Shown piece after piece: positions 7,211 through 16,437 of a stretch of 64,000 nucleotides of DNA. The first letter of the stretch is position 1. Every line of letters starts with the position of its first letter. The position numbers and the translations under genes were made by a program. The notes beneath the pieces were generated by a model that did no database searches, had not been told where the DNA came from, and saw only the letters and a program-made list of their open reading frames with translations. This DNA comes from Ruminococcus sp. (GTDB lineage: Bacteria > Bacillota > Clostridia > Oscillospirales > Ruminococcaceae): contig JAJBTZ010000035.1 of assembly GCA_020860605.1 (NCBI GenBank), forward strand, positions 1 through 64,000, written 5' to 3'.

Positions 7211-9076
7211 TTATTTATATTCCGTCGGCTCAGATATGCCAGCATCTTCGAACATATAAGCAGTCTGTGGGTTGTTGATGAAGAAATCTTCAGAAACAAT
7301 CAGCGTTTCAAGTGAATTACAGGAGAGGAACATCTGCCTCATGGTTGTTACATTAGATGTATCAAAAGTACTCAAATCCAGTTCTGTAAGGCTATTGCAC
7401 CACTGGAACATCTTTGACATATCAGTTACATTAGAAGTATCTAAGCAAGCCAAATCGATCGATTCAAGCGACTGATAATTCATGAACATGCTCTCTGCGC
7501 TTGTGTCCGCCAGAACTCCTCCATCCCCTGCTATATAGAGATGAGTCCCGTCAAGCCAAGCAAGCACTGAGCCATCGCCGTTCAGGGAGAAATCCCATGC
7601 TACTGGCGGGGTTGTGTCGAAGGAATCTAAGAACGTGATTTCGGTTATTTCAGACCTTTCGAAATATTCCTCACTCTGGAGGAGGGTGTTGTCGAGGACA
7701 GCGGTGGCATTGGCGGTGGCCTCGGGCTTTTCAAGAGTGGTGCCCTCATACATGCCGGTGGTGTCGGCACCTGCGGTGGTGAAGCTGTCGGAAACTATGA
7801 GTTTCTTAAGACTCGAGCAATTGTAGAACATGTAGGACATGTCAGTGACGCTTGAGGTGTCGAAGCCACTTAAATCGAGGGAGGTAAGAGAGGAGCACTC
7901 GTAAAACATGCTCCGAATAGTTGTAACATTCGAAGTGTCAAAGTCATCCAAATCAAGTGAGGCAAGGGATGTACATTCATAGAACATGTAACTCATGTCG
8001 GTGACATTTGAGGTATCGAACTCGCTCAGATCAAGAGAAGTGAGGGAGGGGCATTTTACAAACATACTTTCCATCGTGGTGATATTCGAGGTGTCGAAGT
8101 CGCTGAGGTCAAGAGTCGTGAGAGATGAGCACTTGCCGAACATGCTCCGCATGTTGGTGACGCTTGAGGTGTCAAAGCTGTCGCCGAAGTCGATTTCAAC
8201 AAGAGCGGTGCAGTCGTAGAACATGCAATACATCGTGGTGACGCTTGAGGTGTCGAAGTCGTCGCCGAATTCAAGCTTCGTCAAAGACGAGCAGGCACGG
8301 AAGGTGTGGCTCATGTCCTCGACATTCGAGGTGTCAAACTCGCTCAGGTCGAGCGACTTGAGAGAAACACAGTCGAAGAACATGCTGTACATGCTGGTGA
8401 CCTCAGAGGTGTCGAAGCCCTCTCCGAAGATAATTAACTCGAGCGACTGGCACTCGTAGAACACGCCACTCATGTCGGTGACGTTTGAAGTATCGAAGCC
8501 CGAGAAATCGACGGAAGTGAGCGAAGTGCAGTTATTGAACAGGCCATACATGGTCGTCACATAAGAGGTGTCGAGCCCGCTCAGGTCGATCGTTTCGAGC
8601 GAAGTGTAGTCAGAGAACAGCTTTGAAGCATCCGGCTGGGCGACGACTCCGCCTTCGCCTGCTATGTAGAGGCGGGTGCCTCTCTGCCAGGCGAGGACGC
8701 TGGCGTCCTGGTTTATGGAGAAGTCCCACGTACTGGCGGGAGCGGTCTCGAGAGAATCGAGGAAAACGATCTCGGTTATATCAGCCTTTTGGAAATAAAC
8801 GTCGCTCTGAAGGACGCTGTTGTCGAGCACCGATAGCTCAGTGATGGTCGGAATCGTTATCACTGGCGACTGAGTGGTGGTAGAATGGGTCGTTGTGGGA
8901 GTGGTGGTGTGAGAAGTGGTGCTCTTCTCATTGGTGCCGGAAAAGTTCAGCCAGATGGCGACAACCATTCCCGCCACGATGAGCCCGATAATAACTATCA
9001 GCACCCTCACAATAATCCTGTTCCTCTTTTCAACCGGCATCCTGTCCCGACTGTTATCATTAAAATTATTATTCAT
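7211..9076 (-). CDS. BspA-like (DUF285) surface protein with two cap-repeat units
   Basis: The protein has 621 residues: a basic N-terminus, one membrane helix (about 22-45), a Thr/Ser-rich linker, then two units. Each unit starts with a cap (VLDNSVLQSDVYFQKADITE and VLDNTLLQSEEYFERSEITE) containing WDFS and LYIAGxGGVxA. About ten DUF285 repeats follow the first cap (FDTSNVTDMSYMFYECSSLT type) and about four the second. The second unit is nearly the same as the outside domain of 5389-6258, so it arose by duplication or fusion. A C-terminal sorting motif is absent; the N-terminal helix is the anchor. It is the first gene of the P1 operon; AGAGGG lies seven bases before ATG. Confidence 0.82.
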   Translation of the reverse strand: MNNNFNDNSRDRMPVEKRNRIIVRVLIVIIGLIVAGMVVAIWLNFSGTNEKSTTSHTTTPTTTHSTTTQSPVITIPTITELSVLDNSVLQSDVYFQKADITEIVFLDSLETAPASTWDFSINQDASVLAWQRGTRLYIAGEGGVVAQPDASKLFSDYTSLETIDLSGLDTSYVTTMYGLFNNCTSLTSVDFSGFDTSNVTDMSGVFYECQSLELIIFGEGFDTSEVTSMYSMFFDCVSLKSLDLSEFDTSNVEDMSHTFRACSSLTKLEFGDDFDTSSVTTMYCMFYDCTALVEIDFGDSFDTSSVTNMRSMFGKCSSLTTLDLSDFDTSNITTMESMFVKCPSLTSLDLSEFDTSNVTDMSYMFYECTSLASLDLDDFDTSNVTTIRSMFYECSSLTSLDLSGFDTSSVTDMSYMFYNCSSLKKLIVSDSFTTAGADTTGMYEGTTLEKPEATANATAVLDNTLLQSEEYFERSEITEITFLDSFDTTPPVAWDFSLNGDGSVLAWLDGTHLYIAGDGGVLADTSAESMFMNYQSLESIDLACLDTSNVTDMSKMFQWCNSLTELDLSTFDTSNVTTMRQMFLSCNSLETLIVSEDFFINNPQTAYMFEDAGISEPTEYK

Positions 9077-9122
9077 TATAATACCCTCTTTTCAGTATTT
9101 CGGCCCCATGTCCGATACCCTA

Positions 9123-9165
9123 ATTATACCACTCACCTCCCCTAGTCCCGTAGTTTCGATTTTCC
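9123..9165 (-). promoter_or_regulatory. Promoter P1, conserved CTACGG-type element
   Basis: Read on the minus strand: GAAAATCGAAACTACGG, a 19-base spacer, then TATAAT (9128-9123). It is one of six copies in the window and drives 7211-9076 and the genes behind it. The -35 region has no TTGACA. Confidence 0.7.
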
Positions 9166-9205
9166 CAAGAAAGCAACCCGCCGGCATCTAATCGACACCG
9201 GCGGG
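9166..9205 (-). terminator. Terminator of the P2 kinase operon
   Basis: Read on the minus strand: stem CCCGCCGG / CCGGCGGG with a 13-base loop, then TTGCTTTCTT. It lies about 70 bases after the stop of 9276-11879 and just before promoter P1. Confidence 0.75.
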
Positions 9206-9275
9206 CAGCTCTATTTCAGAAAGAAACCGCACCCGACGAGGTAGGTAAGTCGCCGGGGCGAAGGGAATGGCTAGG

Positions 9276-11879
9276 TTATTCATATTTTGTGCCAGCATAC
9301 ATGGCACCAGTATATATTGCGTTACTTCCGAAGTCATCTGGAAGAATTAATTCTTCCAAGCGATAACAGCTAATGAACATATTACTCATATCAGTAACTT
9401 TTGACGTGTCAAAGTTACTCAAGTCAAGACTGGTAAGCTTCGAGCAGTAACAGAACATGCCATTCATAGAGGTTACCTTAGCAGTGTTAAAATTACTAAG
9501 TTCAATTGCCGTAATTGCGGAACAATTGCCAAACATGAAGCCCATGTTTTCAACCTTTGAGGTGTTGAAGCTTGATACATCAATCGAAGTCAGAGATGAA
9601 CATGAACTAAACATGCAATACATATTTGTGACTTTCGATGTAGCAAAACTACTCAAATCAAGAGAGGTGAGGCTTGAGCACTTGTAGAACATGGAGGACA
9701 TATCGGTGACATTTGCAGTGTTGAAGCTCGAGAGGTCGAGGGAGGTGAGAACCTCACACTTATTGAACATAAATGACATGTTGGTCACATTCGCCGTATT
9801 GAAGCTATTGCTGAACTTAATCGAAGTAAGTTTAAAGCAATCAGAGAACATTGCATACATTGTGGTGACGCTCGAGGTGTCAAAGCCAGAAAGGTCAAGG
9901 GAAGCCAAAGCCTCACATTTATAGAACATGTAGGACATATCGGTAACATTCGATGTGTCAAGATCGCTGCCGAACTTAATTGAAGTAAGTACTAGACAGT
10001 CATCGAACATGGCTATCATGGTAGTGACATTTGAGGTATCAAATCCAGAAATATCGATTGAGGTGAGCTTTTCACACTTGTAAAACATGTAGGACATATC
10101 AGTCACACTTGATGTGTCGAAGTTACTGCCGAACTTAATCGAGGTAAGTGCAAAGCACTCATCAAACATACACTGCATGGTGGTAACGTTTGACGTGTCA
10201 AAGCTGCTCAAATCAAGTGATTTAAGTGAAGTGCAATACTTGAACATAGAATTCATGCCCTCAACATTCGAGGTATCCATTCCATTCAAATTAAGCGAAG
10301 TGAGTGAATTACATTCCAAAAACATGAATCTCATATCAGTAACATTCGACGTGTCGAGGCTTGAAACGTCAAGCGACGTGAGAGAGCTGCAATAGCCAAA
10401 CATGGCGTACATGTTGGTAGTGTCTGATGTGTCGAGGCCACTGAGGTCTACAGACTTCAGTGAGGTGTACTGGTATAGCAGATAGGATGCATCCGAGGCG
10501 GTCTTGACTCCGCCGTTAGCTGCGACGTAGAGATTGTTGTCGTCATCAACCCATGCCAGCACGCTGCCATCTTCATCACGGGAGAAGTCCCAGGCGTCAT
10601 TTGGTGCCGAACTGGTAGAGGTTAAGAAGCTTACTGTGACTATATTCGCCTTGGTGAAGTATTCGTCATAGTAGAGCATGTCCTTGTCCAGGACACGCGA
10701 GCCTGTGGATACTTCCGTGGTCGTGGTCGACGTAGTAGTCGTCGCCTGCTTCTTCGTAGTCGCTGCCGTAGTGGTGGCGGGGGTGGTTCCCCTGTCGTTC
10801 TTGTCGCTATCGCCAGAGATATTCACCCACACGGCGATTACCATGCCGGCGAGGATCAGGCCGATGAGGACTATGAGAACCGGGACGAGCTTTGAGGAGC
10901 CCTGCTTCTTGGGCTTATCGGCGGGCTTCTCGTTATAGAGGGCGCTCGCGAAGGCGTCTACCGACTGGTAGCGGTCTCTTGAGCGGACGGAGAGCGCCTT
11001 CATAATCGCTCTTTCCTGCGAGAAGGTGAGGCCGGCGCCGTATTTGTTTGGCGAGACGATTTCGTCGTCGGTGATGCGGTCAGTAGCACGAGGCGGGGTC
11101 ACGCCGGTCAGGCAGTAGTAGATCGAGGCTGCGAGGGCGTAGACATCCGTCCAGGGGCCCTGGCCACTTCTCTGGTACTGCTCAAGTGGCGCGTAGCCAT
11201 GCTTCAGGGTGATCGTCTGGGTCTCCGAGCCTTCGGAGATGTCCTTGGCGCAGCCGAAGTCGAGGAGCTTTAAGCTCCCGTTCTCGAGCATCAGGTTGTC
11301 GGGGCTGATGTCCCGATGGATAAGCCCGGTTTCGTGCATAGTCGACAAAGCCTTGAACATCGGCTTCATCATCTCAAGGAGCTCCGTTGCTTGAATTCTC
11401 CCGCCTCTTTCAGCCGTCAGAGCCTTGAGGGTTGTCCCCTCGACATACTCCATGACGATATAGGCGGTGTTGTTCTCCTCGAAAAAGTCCTTGACGCCAA
11501 CGATATGAGGCTGGCGGTCGAGCATACCCATGGTTTTGGCCTCTCGGAGGAACTTTTCCTTTCCTCTCTCGAAGCTTTCCTGGCTGCTGTATGTCGGATA
11601 GACATCGCGCGAGAGCCCAGAGGTTCTCGAGGCACAGCCGGCAGGGTAATATTCCTTGATGGCGATCTTGAGGCCAAGCTTGAGGTCGCGGCCGACATAG
11701 GTGATGCCGAATCCGCCTTCGCCCAAAACCCGTCCCACAAGATACCTCTCCTGCAGCACACTTCCCGGCACGAGCTGATGCGGTGCCGGCACATAATTCG
11801 CCGAATTATACCCGCAAGAACAGCTCTCCCCATTCTTCAGAGGCGCCATGCAATATTTACAATAAGTAATTTCCTTCAC
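9276..11879 (-). CDS. Ser/Thr kinase fused to BspA-like (DUF285) surface domain
   Basis: The protein has 867 residues. In order: a zinc ribbon (C7, C10, C20, C22); a Ser/Thr kinase at about 46-325 with GEGGFGITY, AIKEYYP (K75), IHRDISPDN (D190, N195) and DFG (207-209), so all catalytic residues are present; a membrane helix at about 330-352; a Thr-rich linker; and outside a cap domain with about 14 DUF285 repeats (SFDTSNVTTMxxMFxxCxxLTS). The kinase would sit in the cytoplasm and the repeats on the surface, the layout of a receptor kinase. Start is GTG 11879 with GGGAG nine bases upstream; a later start would cut the zinc ribbon. It is the last gene of the P2 operon, 27 bases behind another kinase. 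A surface ligand controlling kinase activity is inferred. Confidence 0.88.
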   Translation of the reverse strand: MKEITYCKYCMAPLKNGESCSCGYNSANYVPAPHQLVPGSVLQERYLVGRVLGEGGFGITYVGRDLKLGLKIAIKEYYPAGCASRTSGLSRDVYPTYSSQESFERGKEKFLREAKTMGMLDRQPHIVGVKDFFEENNTAYIVMEYVEGTTLKALTAERGGRIQATELLEMMKPMFKALSTMHETGLIHRDISPDNLMLENGSLKLLDFGCAKDISEGSETQTITLKHGYAPLEQYQRSGQGPWTDVYALAASIYYCLTGVTPPRATDRITDDEIVSPNKYGAGLTFSQERAIMKALSVRSRDRYQSVDAFASALYNEKPADKPKKQGSSKLVPVLIVLIGLILAGMVIAVWVNISGDSDKNDRGTTPATTTAATTKKQATTTTSTTTTEVSTGSRVLDKDMLYYDEYFTKANIVTVSFLTSTSSAPNDAWDFSRDEDGSVLAWVDDDNNLYVAANGGVKTASDASYLLYQYTSLKSVDLSGLDTSDTTNMYAMFGYCSSLTSLDVSSLDTSNVTDMRFMFLECNSLTSLNLNGMDTSNVEGMNSMFKYCTSLKSLDLSSFDTSNVTTMQCMFDECFALTSIKFGSNFDTSSVTDMSYMFYKCEKLTSIDISGFDTSNVTTMIAMFDDCLVLTSIKFGSDLDTSNVTDMSYMFYKCEALASLDLSGFDTSSVTTMYAMFSDCFKLTSIKFSNSFNTANVTNMSFMFNKCEVLTSLDLSSFNTANVTDMSSMFYKCSSLTSLDLSSFATSKVTNMYCMFSSCSSLTSIDVSSFNTSKVENMGFMFGNCSAITAIELSNFNTAKVTSMNGMFCYCSKLTSLDLSNFDTSKVTDMSNMFISCYRLEELILPDDFGSNAIYTGAMYAGTKYE

Positions 11880-11906
11880 TAAAACCCGCTCCCTTTGATG
11901 GATTTT

Positions 11907-14900
11907 TTAGCTTACTCTGACCACTGCTACTCCAGTGAGGTTGGCATAATTGCCGCCGTCTTTGCCTGCCCACCAATTCAAAAGAACACCATCGCTTACA
12001 TCAAATCCGGCATCTTCAAAGGCTTCCTTAATCTCGACTAGCGAAACAATTATAACCCCGCTTCTGTCAACTCCGCCGATCTGTTCGCCGAAGAGTGCAG
12101 TAATCATGTTCCAGTTTGAGGTATAAATCCCCATAGGTCCCCAGCCAAGATGATCTTCGTCTATGAGATCGTAGTAAATGTACAAGTACAACTCTGGGTC
12201 GGTAAAGTCGTAATCCTGCAAGAAGCTGAGCTCACCAGTATCAGTCATTTTCTCGGAGTAGAGAACAGTTTCACCTGAGCTGGCTGTAGTTGTTGCAACT
12301 GTCGTTGTGGCAGGTGCCGTTGTTGTGGCCGGAGTAGTGGTTGTGGCGGGTGCAGTCGTTGTAACGGGTGCCGTGGTGGTCACGGCTGTAGTGGTAACGG
12401 CTGCTGAGCTTGAGCGCGCAACCGTGCCTGTTGTAGCCAAATCAATGCTGATAATGTCCTCACCCTCCACTCCTATGTAGAAGAAGAAACCATCGGAGAC
12501 ATCGTAGCCGAGTCCTTCGGCTCTTTGTTTGAGAATTGTGAGAGGGATATACTCGTATCCGCAATCGTGAGCCATTACGACATATACCGCAGCATTATCG
12601 CCGTTCGGGTCGCCTACATAGATAGTTCCTACATAATTGCTAGAGTAAGTTTCCTGATTGTCGTAGTAAATGCAAGCGTACTGATTCTCATCAGAGAAAT
12701 CTGCTTCATCGCTGTTCATAGCACTCCAGTCATAGCCCTTGTAGCTTTTTATCGTGGTAAGAGACAACTCTTCAGTCGGGTCGTAGAGCTCAACTGATAT
12801 GTATGCTCCGTAGACAGGCATAGTGAACGTGAAGTCGTAGTGAATAACTTCTCCAACCCAGTCATAAGAGTCACAGCCGAAATAGGTGATGGTATAGTCA
12901 ACGACGTTGCCGTCGATGTCTGTTATGCTGATATCCTTGAGCTGGTGATAGGGTGACGGGACAATAAGCTGAGCGTTGACCTCGTCGCCGTAAGCGTAGA
13001 CCTCATACCAAACTTCGCCATCTCCACCCGTGATCTCAATATTCATCGGGAAGAAGAAGGCTTCATCCACAACTTCAACCTTTGTCACGTGGATATCTTT
13101 GCCTGACACGTCGTTATCGATATAAAGGCTGAACCATTCATCAACGTTGCCGACAGCTTCAAGGATCTCGGAGCACATGAAGGAAATGGTGTAGGTTCCG
13201 TCATCGTTTCTCACAGATGTAACTCTGGATGCATAAACCCAACCTTCGGGAACCTGAAGGGCAAGCAGGATGTAGGGCGAATCGGCTGTAATATCGACAT
13301 AATTTCCATTCTCGACAGCTGCCACAAATCTTTCCCAGCGCTCGTCTTCGTTGCTGATGGCCATGCTGCCATATCCAGCAGTTCCGACAGTGATGTCGAT
13401 ATCAAATGAGGTCAGAGGCTCAACAGAGACTTCCTCCTCCGTCTCATCACCGCTCTCCCTATACGTCACCGAAATAAGCGAGAAGTCTCCGCCTTCTACG
13501 GCGTTTACGAGGGCTATGTGGGCGATGGGCTTGGTGGGGTCGAGGGTGAGGCTCAGGCTGGTGCCGAAGGAGTAGCCGGTGTCAACAGTGGTGCCGGCGG
13601 TGGTGCCGTCAGTGTAGGTCACCTCGAGCTTCAGGGTGTACATCTCGGAGAAGTAGATTTTGACGTACTCGAGATAAACCTCGTCCGAGAACTCCCAACC
13701 GATGGAGGAATAGAAGCTCTCGAAGGAAACTGTCCTCGTGTAGGCGTCATAGCTTACGGAGCCTTCCTGATAGCTGCCGATGTCGACGCCAGCAATCGGG
13801 AGCCAGTTTTCAGTGGTGGAGGCGACGACGTTGTCGTTATTGCCATCATCACTCTTATTCGTCCCAGTCACCGCCAGCACTATTGCCGTGACGGCGAGGA
13901 CTATGACGACGACCATTGCGACTATTACGAACGCGATGCGCTTTTTGCTAAGGGAGGTTTCGGGAGTGGTCTCCTCAGAGGTCTCTGGGGTCTCGCCTGA
14001 AGTGTCGTCGATGGCGGACTCGGTGACGGGGACCTCGTCGGTGACGAAGAGCTTTTCGGGCTCCTCCTGGTTTTCGGGAACGGGAACCTCGATTCTGCCT
14101 TCACGGACAGTCAGGTCGTTCGGCTTGACTGCCTGCTGCTTGACCTTGCGGGGCTTGCAGTTGTTGAGCTTGATGGGCCTGTCCTCTGGCTCTGCCTCGG
14201 CGAGAGGCTCGTTATAGAGAGCTGCGGAGAACTCCTTCATCGAGCGGTATCTGTCCATAGACTTGACGGCCAAAACCCTCATGAGAACAGTCTCCTGCCT
14301 TGGGTCAATCTTGACGCCGAGCTTGTGAGGAGGAACGATTTCGTCGTTCATGATACGGTCTGTAGAACGTGGCGGAGCTCCGCCAGTGAGGCAGTAGTAG
14401 ATGGACGCGCCAAGGGCATAGACATCCGTCCAGGGACCCTGAGTGTTGCTCATCTGGTACTGCTCGAAGGGAGAGTAACCGTGCTTCAAGATGAGGGTCT
14501 GGGTCTGCTGGTTCTGCATCATCTCGCCAAAGATTTCCTTGGCACAGCCGAAGTCGAGGAGCTTGATGTTGCCGTTTTCTAACATCAGGTTGTCAGGGCT
14601 GATGTCGCGGTGGATAAGCCCAAGGTCATGCATCCTCTGAAGTGCCGGGAAGAGGGGCTTTATCATCTGGAAGAGCTCGTCAGCGGGAATCTTCCCTCCG
14701 CGCTGAGCTGTCAGCTCCTTCAGGGTTGTGCCCTCGATATATTCCATGACGATGTAGGCGGTGTTGTTCTCCTCGAAGAAGTCCTTCACGGCGACGATCT
14801 GAGGCTCCTTCTCAAGCTTGCCCATCGTTCTCGCTTCCTTCAGGAACTTCTCCTTGCCTCGCTCATACGAGCCAGTGGTGCGGGAGACGCAGTTCACCTG

Positions 14901-15176
14901 GATGGAGTCGGAGGTGTTTCTCACAGCGTTTCCGACGGGGTAATACTCCTTGACGGCGATTTTGACGCCAAGGCGGGTGTCTCGTCCGACATATGTAATG
15001 CCGAAGCCACCTTCGCCCAAGACTCTTCCCAAGAGATATCTTCCCTGAAGCAGCGTCCCAGGGAGCAGGTGATGCGGAGCTGGGACATAGCTGCCCTCAG
15101 TCAGGCCACAGTTAGGGCAGGTGCCGTTTTCCTTGACCTGTGACATGCAATAGGGACAATATTTCGGTTCATCCAT
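11907..15176 (-). CDS. Transmembrane Ser/Thr kinase with large extracellular region
   Basis: The protein has 1089 residues. It starts with a zinc ribbon (CPYC, CPNC) and a full kinase domain (about 46-330: GEGGFGITY, AVKEYYP with K76, IHRDISPDN, DFGCAKE). A Glu/Pro-rich linker follows, then a membrane helix at about 425-450 and some 640 outside residues. The outside part has beta-rich segments, an ATTTTPATT linker, and two related modules, one before and one after that linker. Both modules end alike, with GYDVSDGFFFYIG and GFDVSDGVLLNWW. I do not recognise the outside domains; a carbohydrate- or wall-binding role is possible. The kinase half is closely related to 9276-11879. ATG 15176 has AAGGAG nine bases upstream. 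Confidence 0.86.
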   Translation of the reverse strand: MDEPKYCPYCMSQVKENGTCPNCGLTEGSYVPAPHHLLPGTLLQGRYLLGRVLGEGGFGITYVGRDTRLGVKIAVKEYYPVGNAVRNTSDSIQVNCVSRTTGSYERGKEKFLKEARTMGKLEKEPQIVAVKDFFEENNTAYIVMEYIEGTTLKELTAQRGGKIPADELFQMIKPLFPALQRMHDLGLIHRDISPDNLMLENGNIKLLDFGCAKEIFGEMMQNQQTQTLILKHGYSPFEQYQMSNTQGPWTDVYALGASIYYCLTGGAPPRSTDRIMNDEIVPPHKLGVKIDPRQETVLMRVLAVKSMDRYRSMKEFSAALYNEPLAEAEPEDRPIKLNNCKPRKVKQQAVKPNDLTVREGRIEVPVPENQEEPEKLFVTDEVPVTESAIDDTSGETPETSEETTPETSLSKKRIAFVIVAMVVVIVLAVTAIVLAVTGTNKSDDGNNDNVVASTTENWLPIAGVDIGSYQEGSVSYDAYTRTVSFESFYSSIGWEFSDEVYLEYVKIYFSEMYTLKLEVTYTDGTTAGTTVDTGYSFGTSLSLTLDPTKPIAHIALVNAVEGGDFSLISVTYRESGDETEEEVSVEPLTSFDIDITVGTAGYGSMAISNEDERWERFVAAVENGNYVDITADSPYILLALQVPEGWVYASRVTSVRNDDGTYTISFMCSEILEAVGNVDEWFSLYIDNDVSGKDIHVTKVEVVDEAFFFPMNIEITGGDGEVWYEVYAYGDEVNAQLIVPSPYHQLKDISITDIDGNVVDYTITYFGCDSYDWVGEVIHYDFTFTMPVYGAYISVELYDPTEELSLTTIKSYKGYDWSAMNSDEADFSDENQYACIYYDNQETYSSNYVGTIYVGDPNGDNAAVYVVMAHDCGYEYIPLTILKQRAEGLGYDVSDGFFFYIGVEGEDIISIDLATTGTVARSSSAAVTTTAVTTTAPVTTTAPATTTTPATTTAPATTTVATTTASSGETVLYSEKMTDTGELSFLQDYDFTDPELYLYIYYDLIDEDHLGWGPMGIYTSNWNMITALFGEQIGGVDRSGVIIVSLVEIKEAFEDAGFDVSDGVLLNWWAGKDGGNYANLTGVAVVRVS

Positions 15177-15202
15177 TTAAATCCGCTCCTTTCCAAGTTT
15201 AA

Positions 15203-15445
15203 TCATTGTTTTTTATTCCTCATAAATATCGAAGCGACAGCGATTGCCAATAGTACAATTCCGACCACCAGCACCGCCACAGCCTCTTCGAGCTCATAAT
15301 TCGCGACAAACAGCCCGAAATTAATCGCCCCACCAGAGTCCCAAGTCACCACCGCAATAAGCCCAGCAGCAGTCACGACCGCTGCAATGATAAGCAGTAT
15401 CACCGAGCCAAGGGTGATTTTGGGGGTGTTGTTTGAGTTGTTCAT
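15203..15445 (-). CDS. Small two-helix membrane protein
   Basis: The protein has about 80 residues with two hydrophobic helices (about 10-32 and 45-68) and a basic tail RNKKQ. The start ATG at 15445 overlaps the TGA of the upstream pseudokinase gene (ATGA), which is typical of translational coupling; a GTG three codons upstream (15454) is the alternative. I do not recognise the family. Close coupling to the pseudokinase suggests it may be its membrane partner, since the pseudokinase itself has no membrane helix. That is inference from gene order. Confidence 0.68.
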   Translation of the reverse strand: MNNSNNTPKITLGSVILLIIAAVVTAAGLIAVVTWDSGGAINFGLFVANYELEEAVAVLVVGIVLLAIAVASIFMRNKKQ

Positions 15446-16374
15446 TTCTTCCACACTCTCCTCTTTATCATGTTCTTTAGCTTGTTCTTGCCCTGAAGCG
15501 CATCTTTAAACTCAGCCATGGTTTTATACCTGGGATTTTTGCCAGGCGTCTTAGCCGTCGGTGGCGGAACCGAAAGGGCTCTTAAAATCGCTGCCTGCTG
15601 GTAGTCCTTGAGGCCTGCTCCGAGGTCGTTTGGTGGGACAAGTGGGTCTGGAGCATCAAGGCGACTCATAGCATTTGGTGGCACCTTGCCGGTCAGGCAA
15701 TAGTAGATCGTTGCAGCGAGGGAATAGACATCCGTGTAGGGGCCATGCCCATGATCCATATAGGCTTCCACAGCATCGAAACCCGGAGTACGAAAAGTAG
15801 GTATTTCTATTTCCTTAGTTACATTCATGAGACTGAAATCTCTAAGGACCAGCTTGCCACTTTCGGTGAGGATTATAGCGCCGGGATTTATATCTTCGTG
15901 AAGAATTCCTGCCTCATGAACCTTTTGGATATCATCCATAAGCTCTTCGAACTTCGGAAGAATCTCTTCCGCTGAGAAAACATGCTTGTCATGCAAGATG
16001 CAATCCTTCAAGCTCTTGCCTTCTATATAGTCAGTAACGATATAGGCGGTATTGTTCGCCTTAAAGACACTCAGAACATTCTCAACTCCTGACAGCTTTG
16101 GCAGCTTCAAAAGCTTGTTAGCCTTGTCGAGAAAGTTCTCAATGCCTTTTGGATATAAGCCTTTAATTTTCTGTGGCACTTCTACGCTGCCATCTTCATT
16201 ACGATTCAATCCATAGTAAATATAGTCTTCTATCACCTTGACATTTGTGCCTGTTTCGAGGCAAAGGGCTTTGTATGTGATGGTAGCTGAATCATGATCG
16301 ACAACATCAATGATTTCATAATGGTTCTTACCATTCCCAAGTGTATACCCCTTCGGCAGGTATCCGTCGTCCAT
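15442..16374 (-). CDS. Pseudokinase (degenerate Ser/Thr kinase domain)
   Basis: The protein has 310 residues that align along their length with the active kinase encoded next to it (16438-17697). The catalytic features are lost: the glycine loop GQGGFG is DHDSAT, the VAIK lysine is Ile (VKVIE, residue about 49), HRD is HED with the later Asn changed to Ala (DINPGA), and DFG is DFS. The two metal- or base-type Asp residues remain. The C-lobe is well kept (GHGPYTDVYSLAATIYYCLT), so the fold should be intact. It most likely acts as a scaffold or allosteric partner rather than a kinase. AAGGGG lies about six bases before ATG. It has no membrane helix, unlike its neighbour. Confidence 0.85.
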   Translation of the reverse strand: MDDGYLPKGYTLGNGKNHYEIIDVVDHDSATITYKALCLETGTNVKVIEDYIYYGLNRNEDGSVEVPQKIKGLYPKGIENFLDKANKLLKLPKLSGVENVLSVFKANNTAYIVTDYIEGKSLKDCILHDKHVFSAEEILPKFEELMDDIQKVHEAGILHEDINPGAIILTESGKLVLRDFSLMNVTKEIEIPTFRTPGFDAVEAYMDHGHGPYTDVYSLAATIYYCLTGKVPPNAMSRLDAPDPLVPPNDLGAGLKDYQQAAILRALSVPPPTAKTPGKNPRYKTMAEFKDALQGKNKLKNMIKRRVWKK

Positions 16375-16437
16375 TCTTTCCCCTTCTTCCTCCCCAACCC
16401 TTGGGGGAGTTTCCTCCCCCGTTGGGATGGGGCTATG

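Noticed and set aside
8056-8274. Open frames opposite and beside the BspA-like gene
   Set aside because: They mirror the repeat structure of the real gene in other frames and have no start signals.
9400-10480. Tandem DNA repeats that could suggest a CRISPR array
   Set aside because: The period (about 72-75 bases) encodes DUF285 protein repeats in frame and repeats are not exact with unique spacers.
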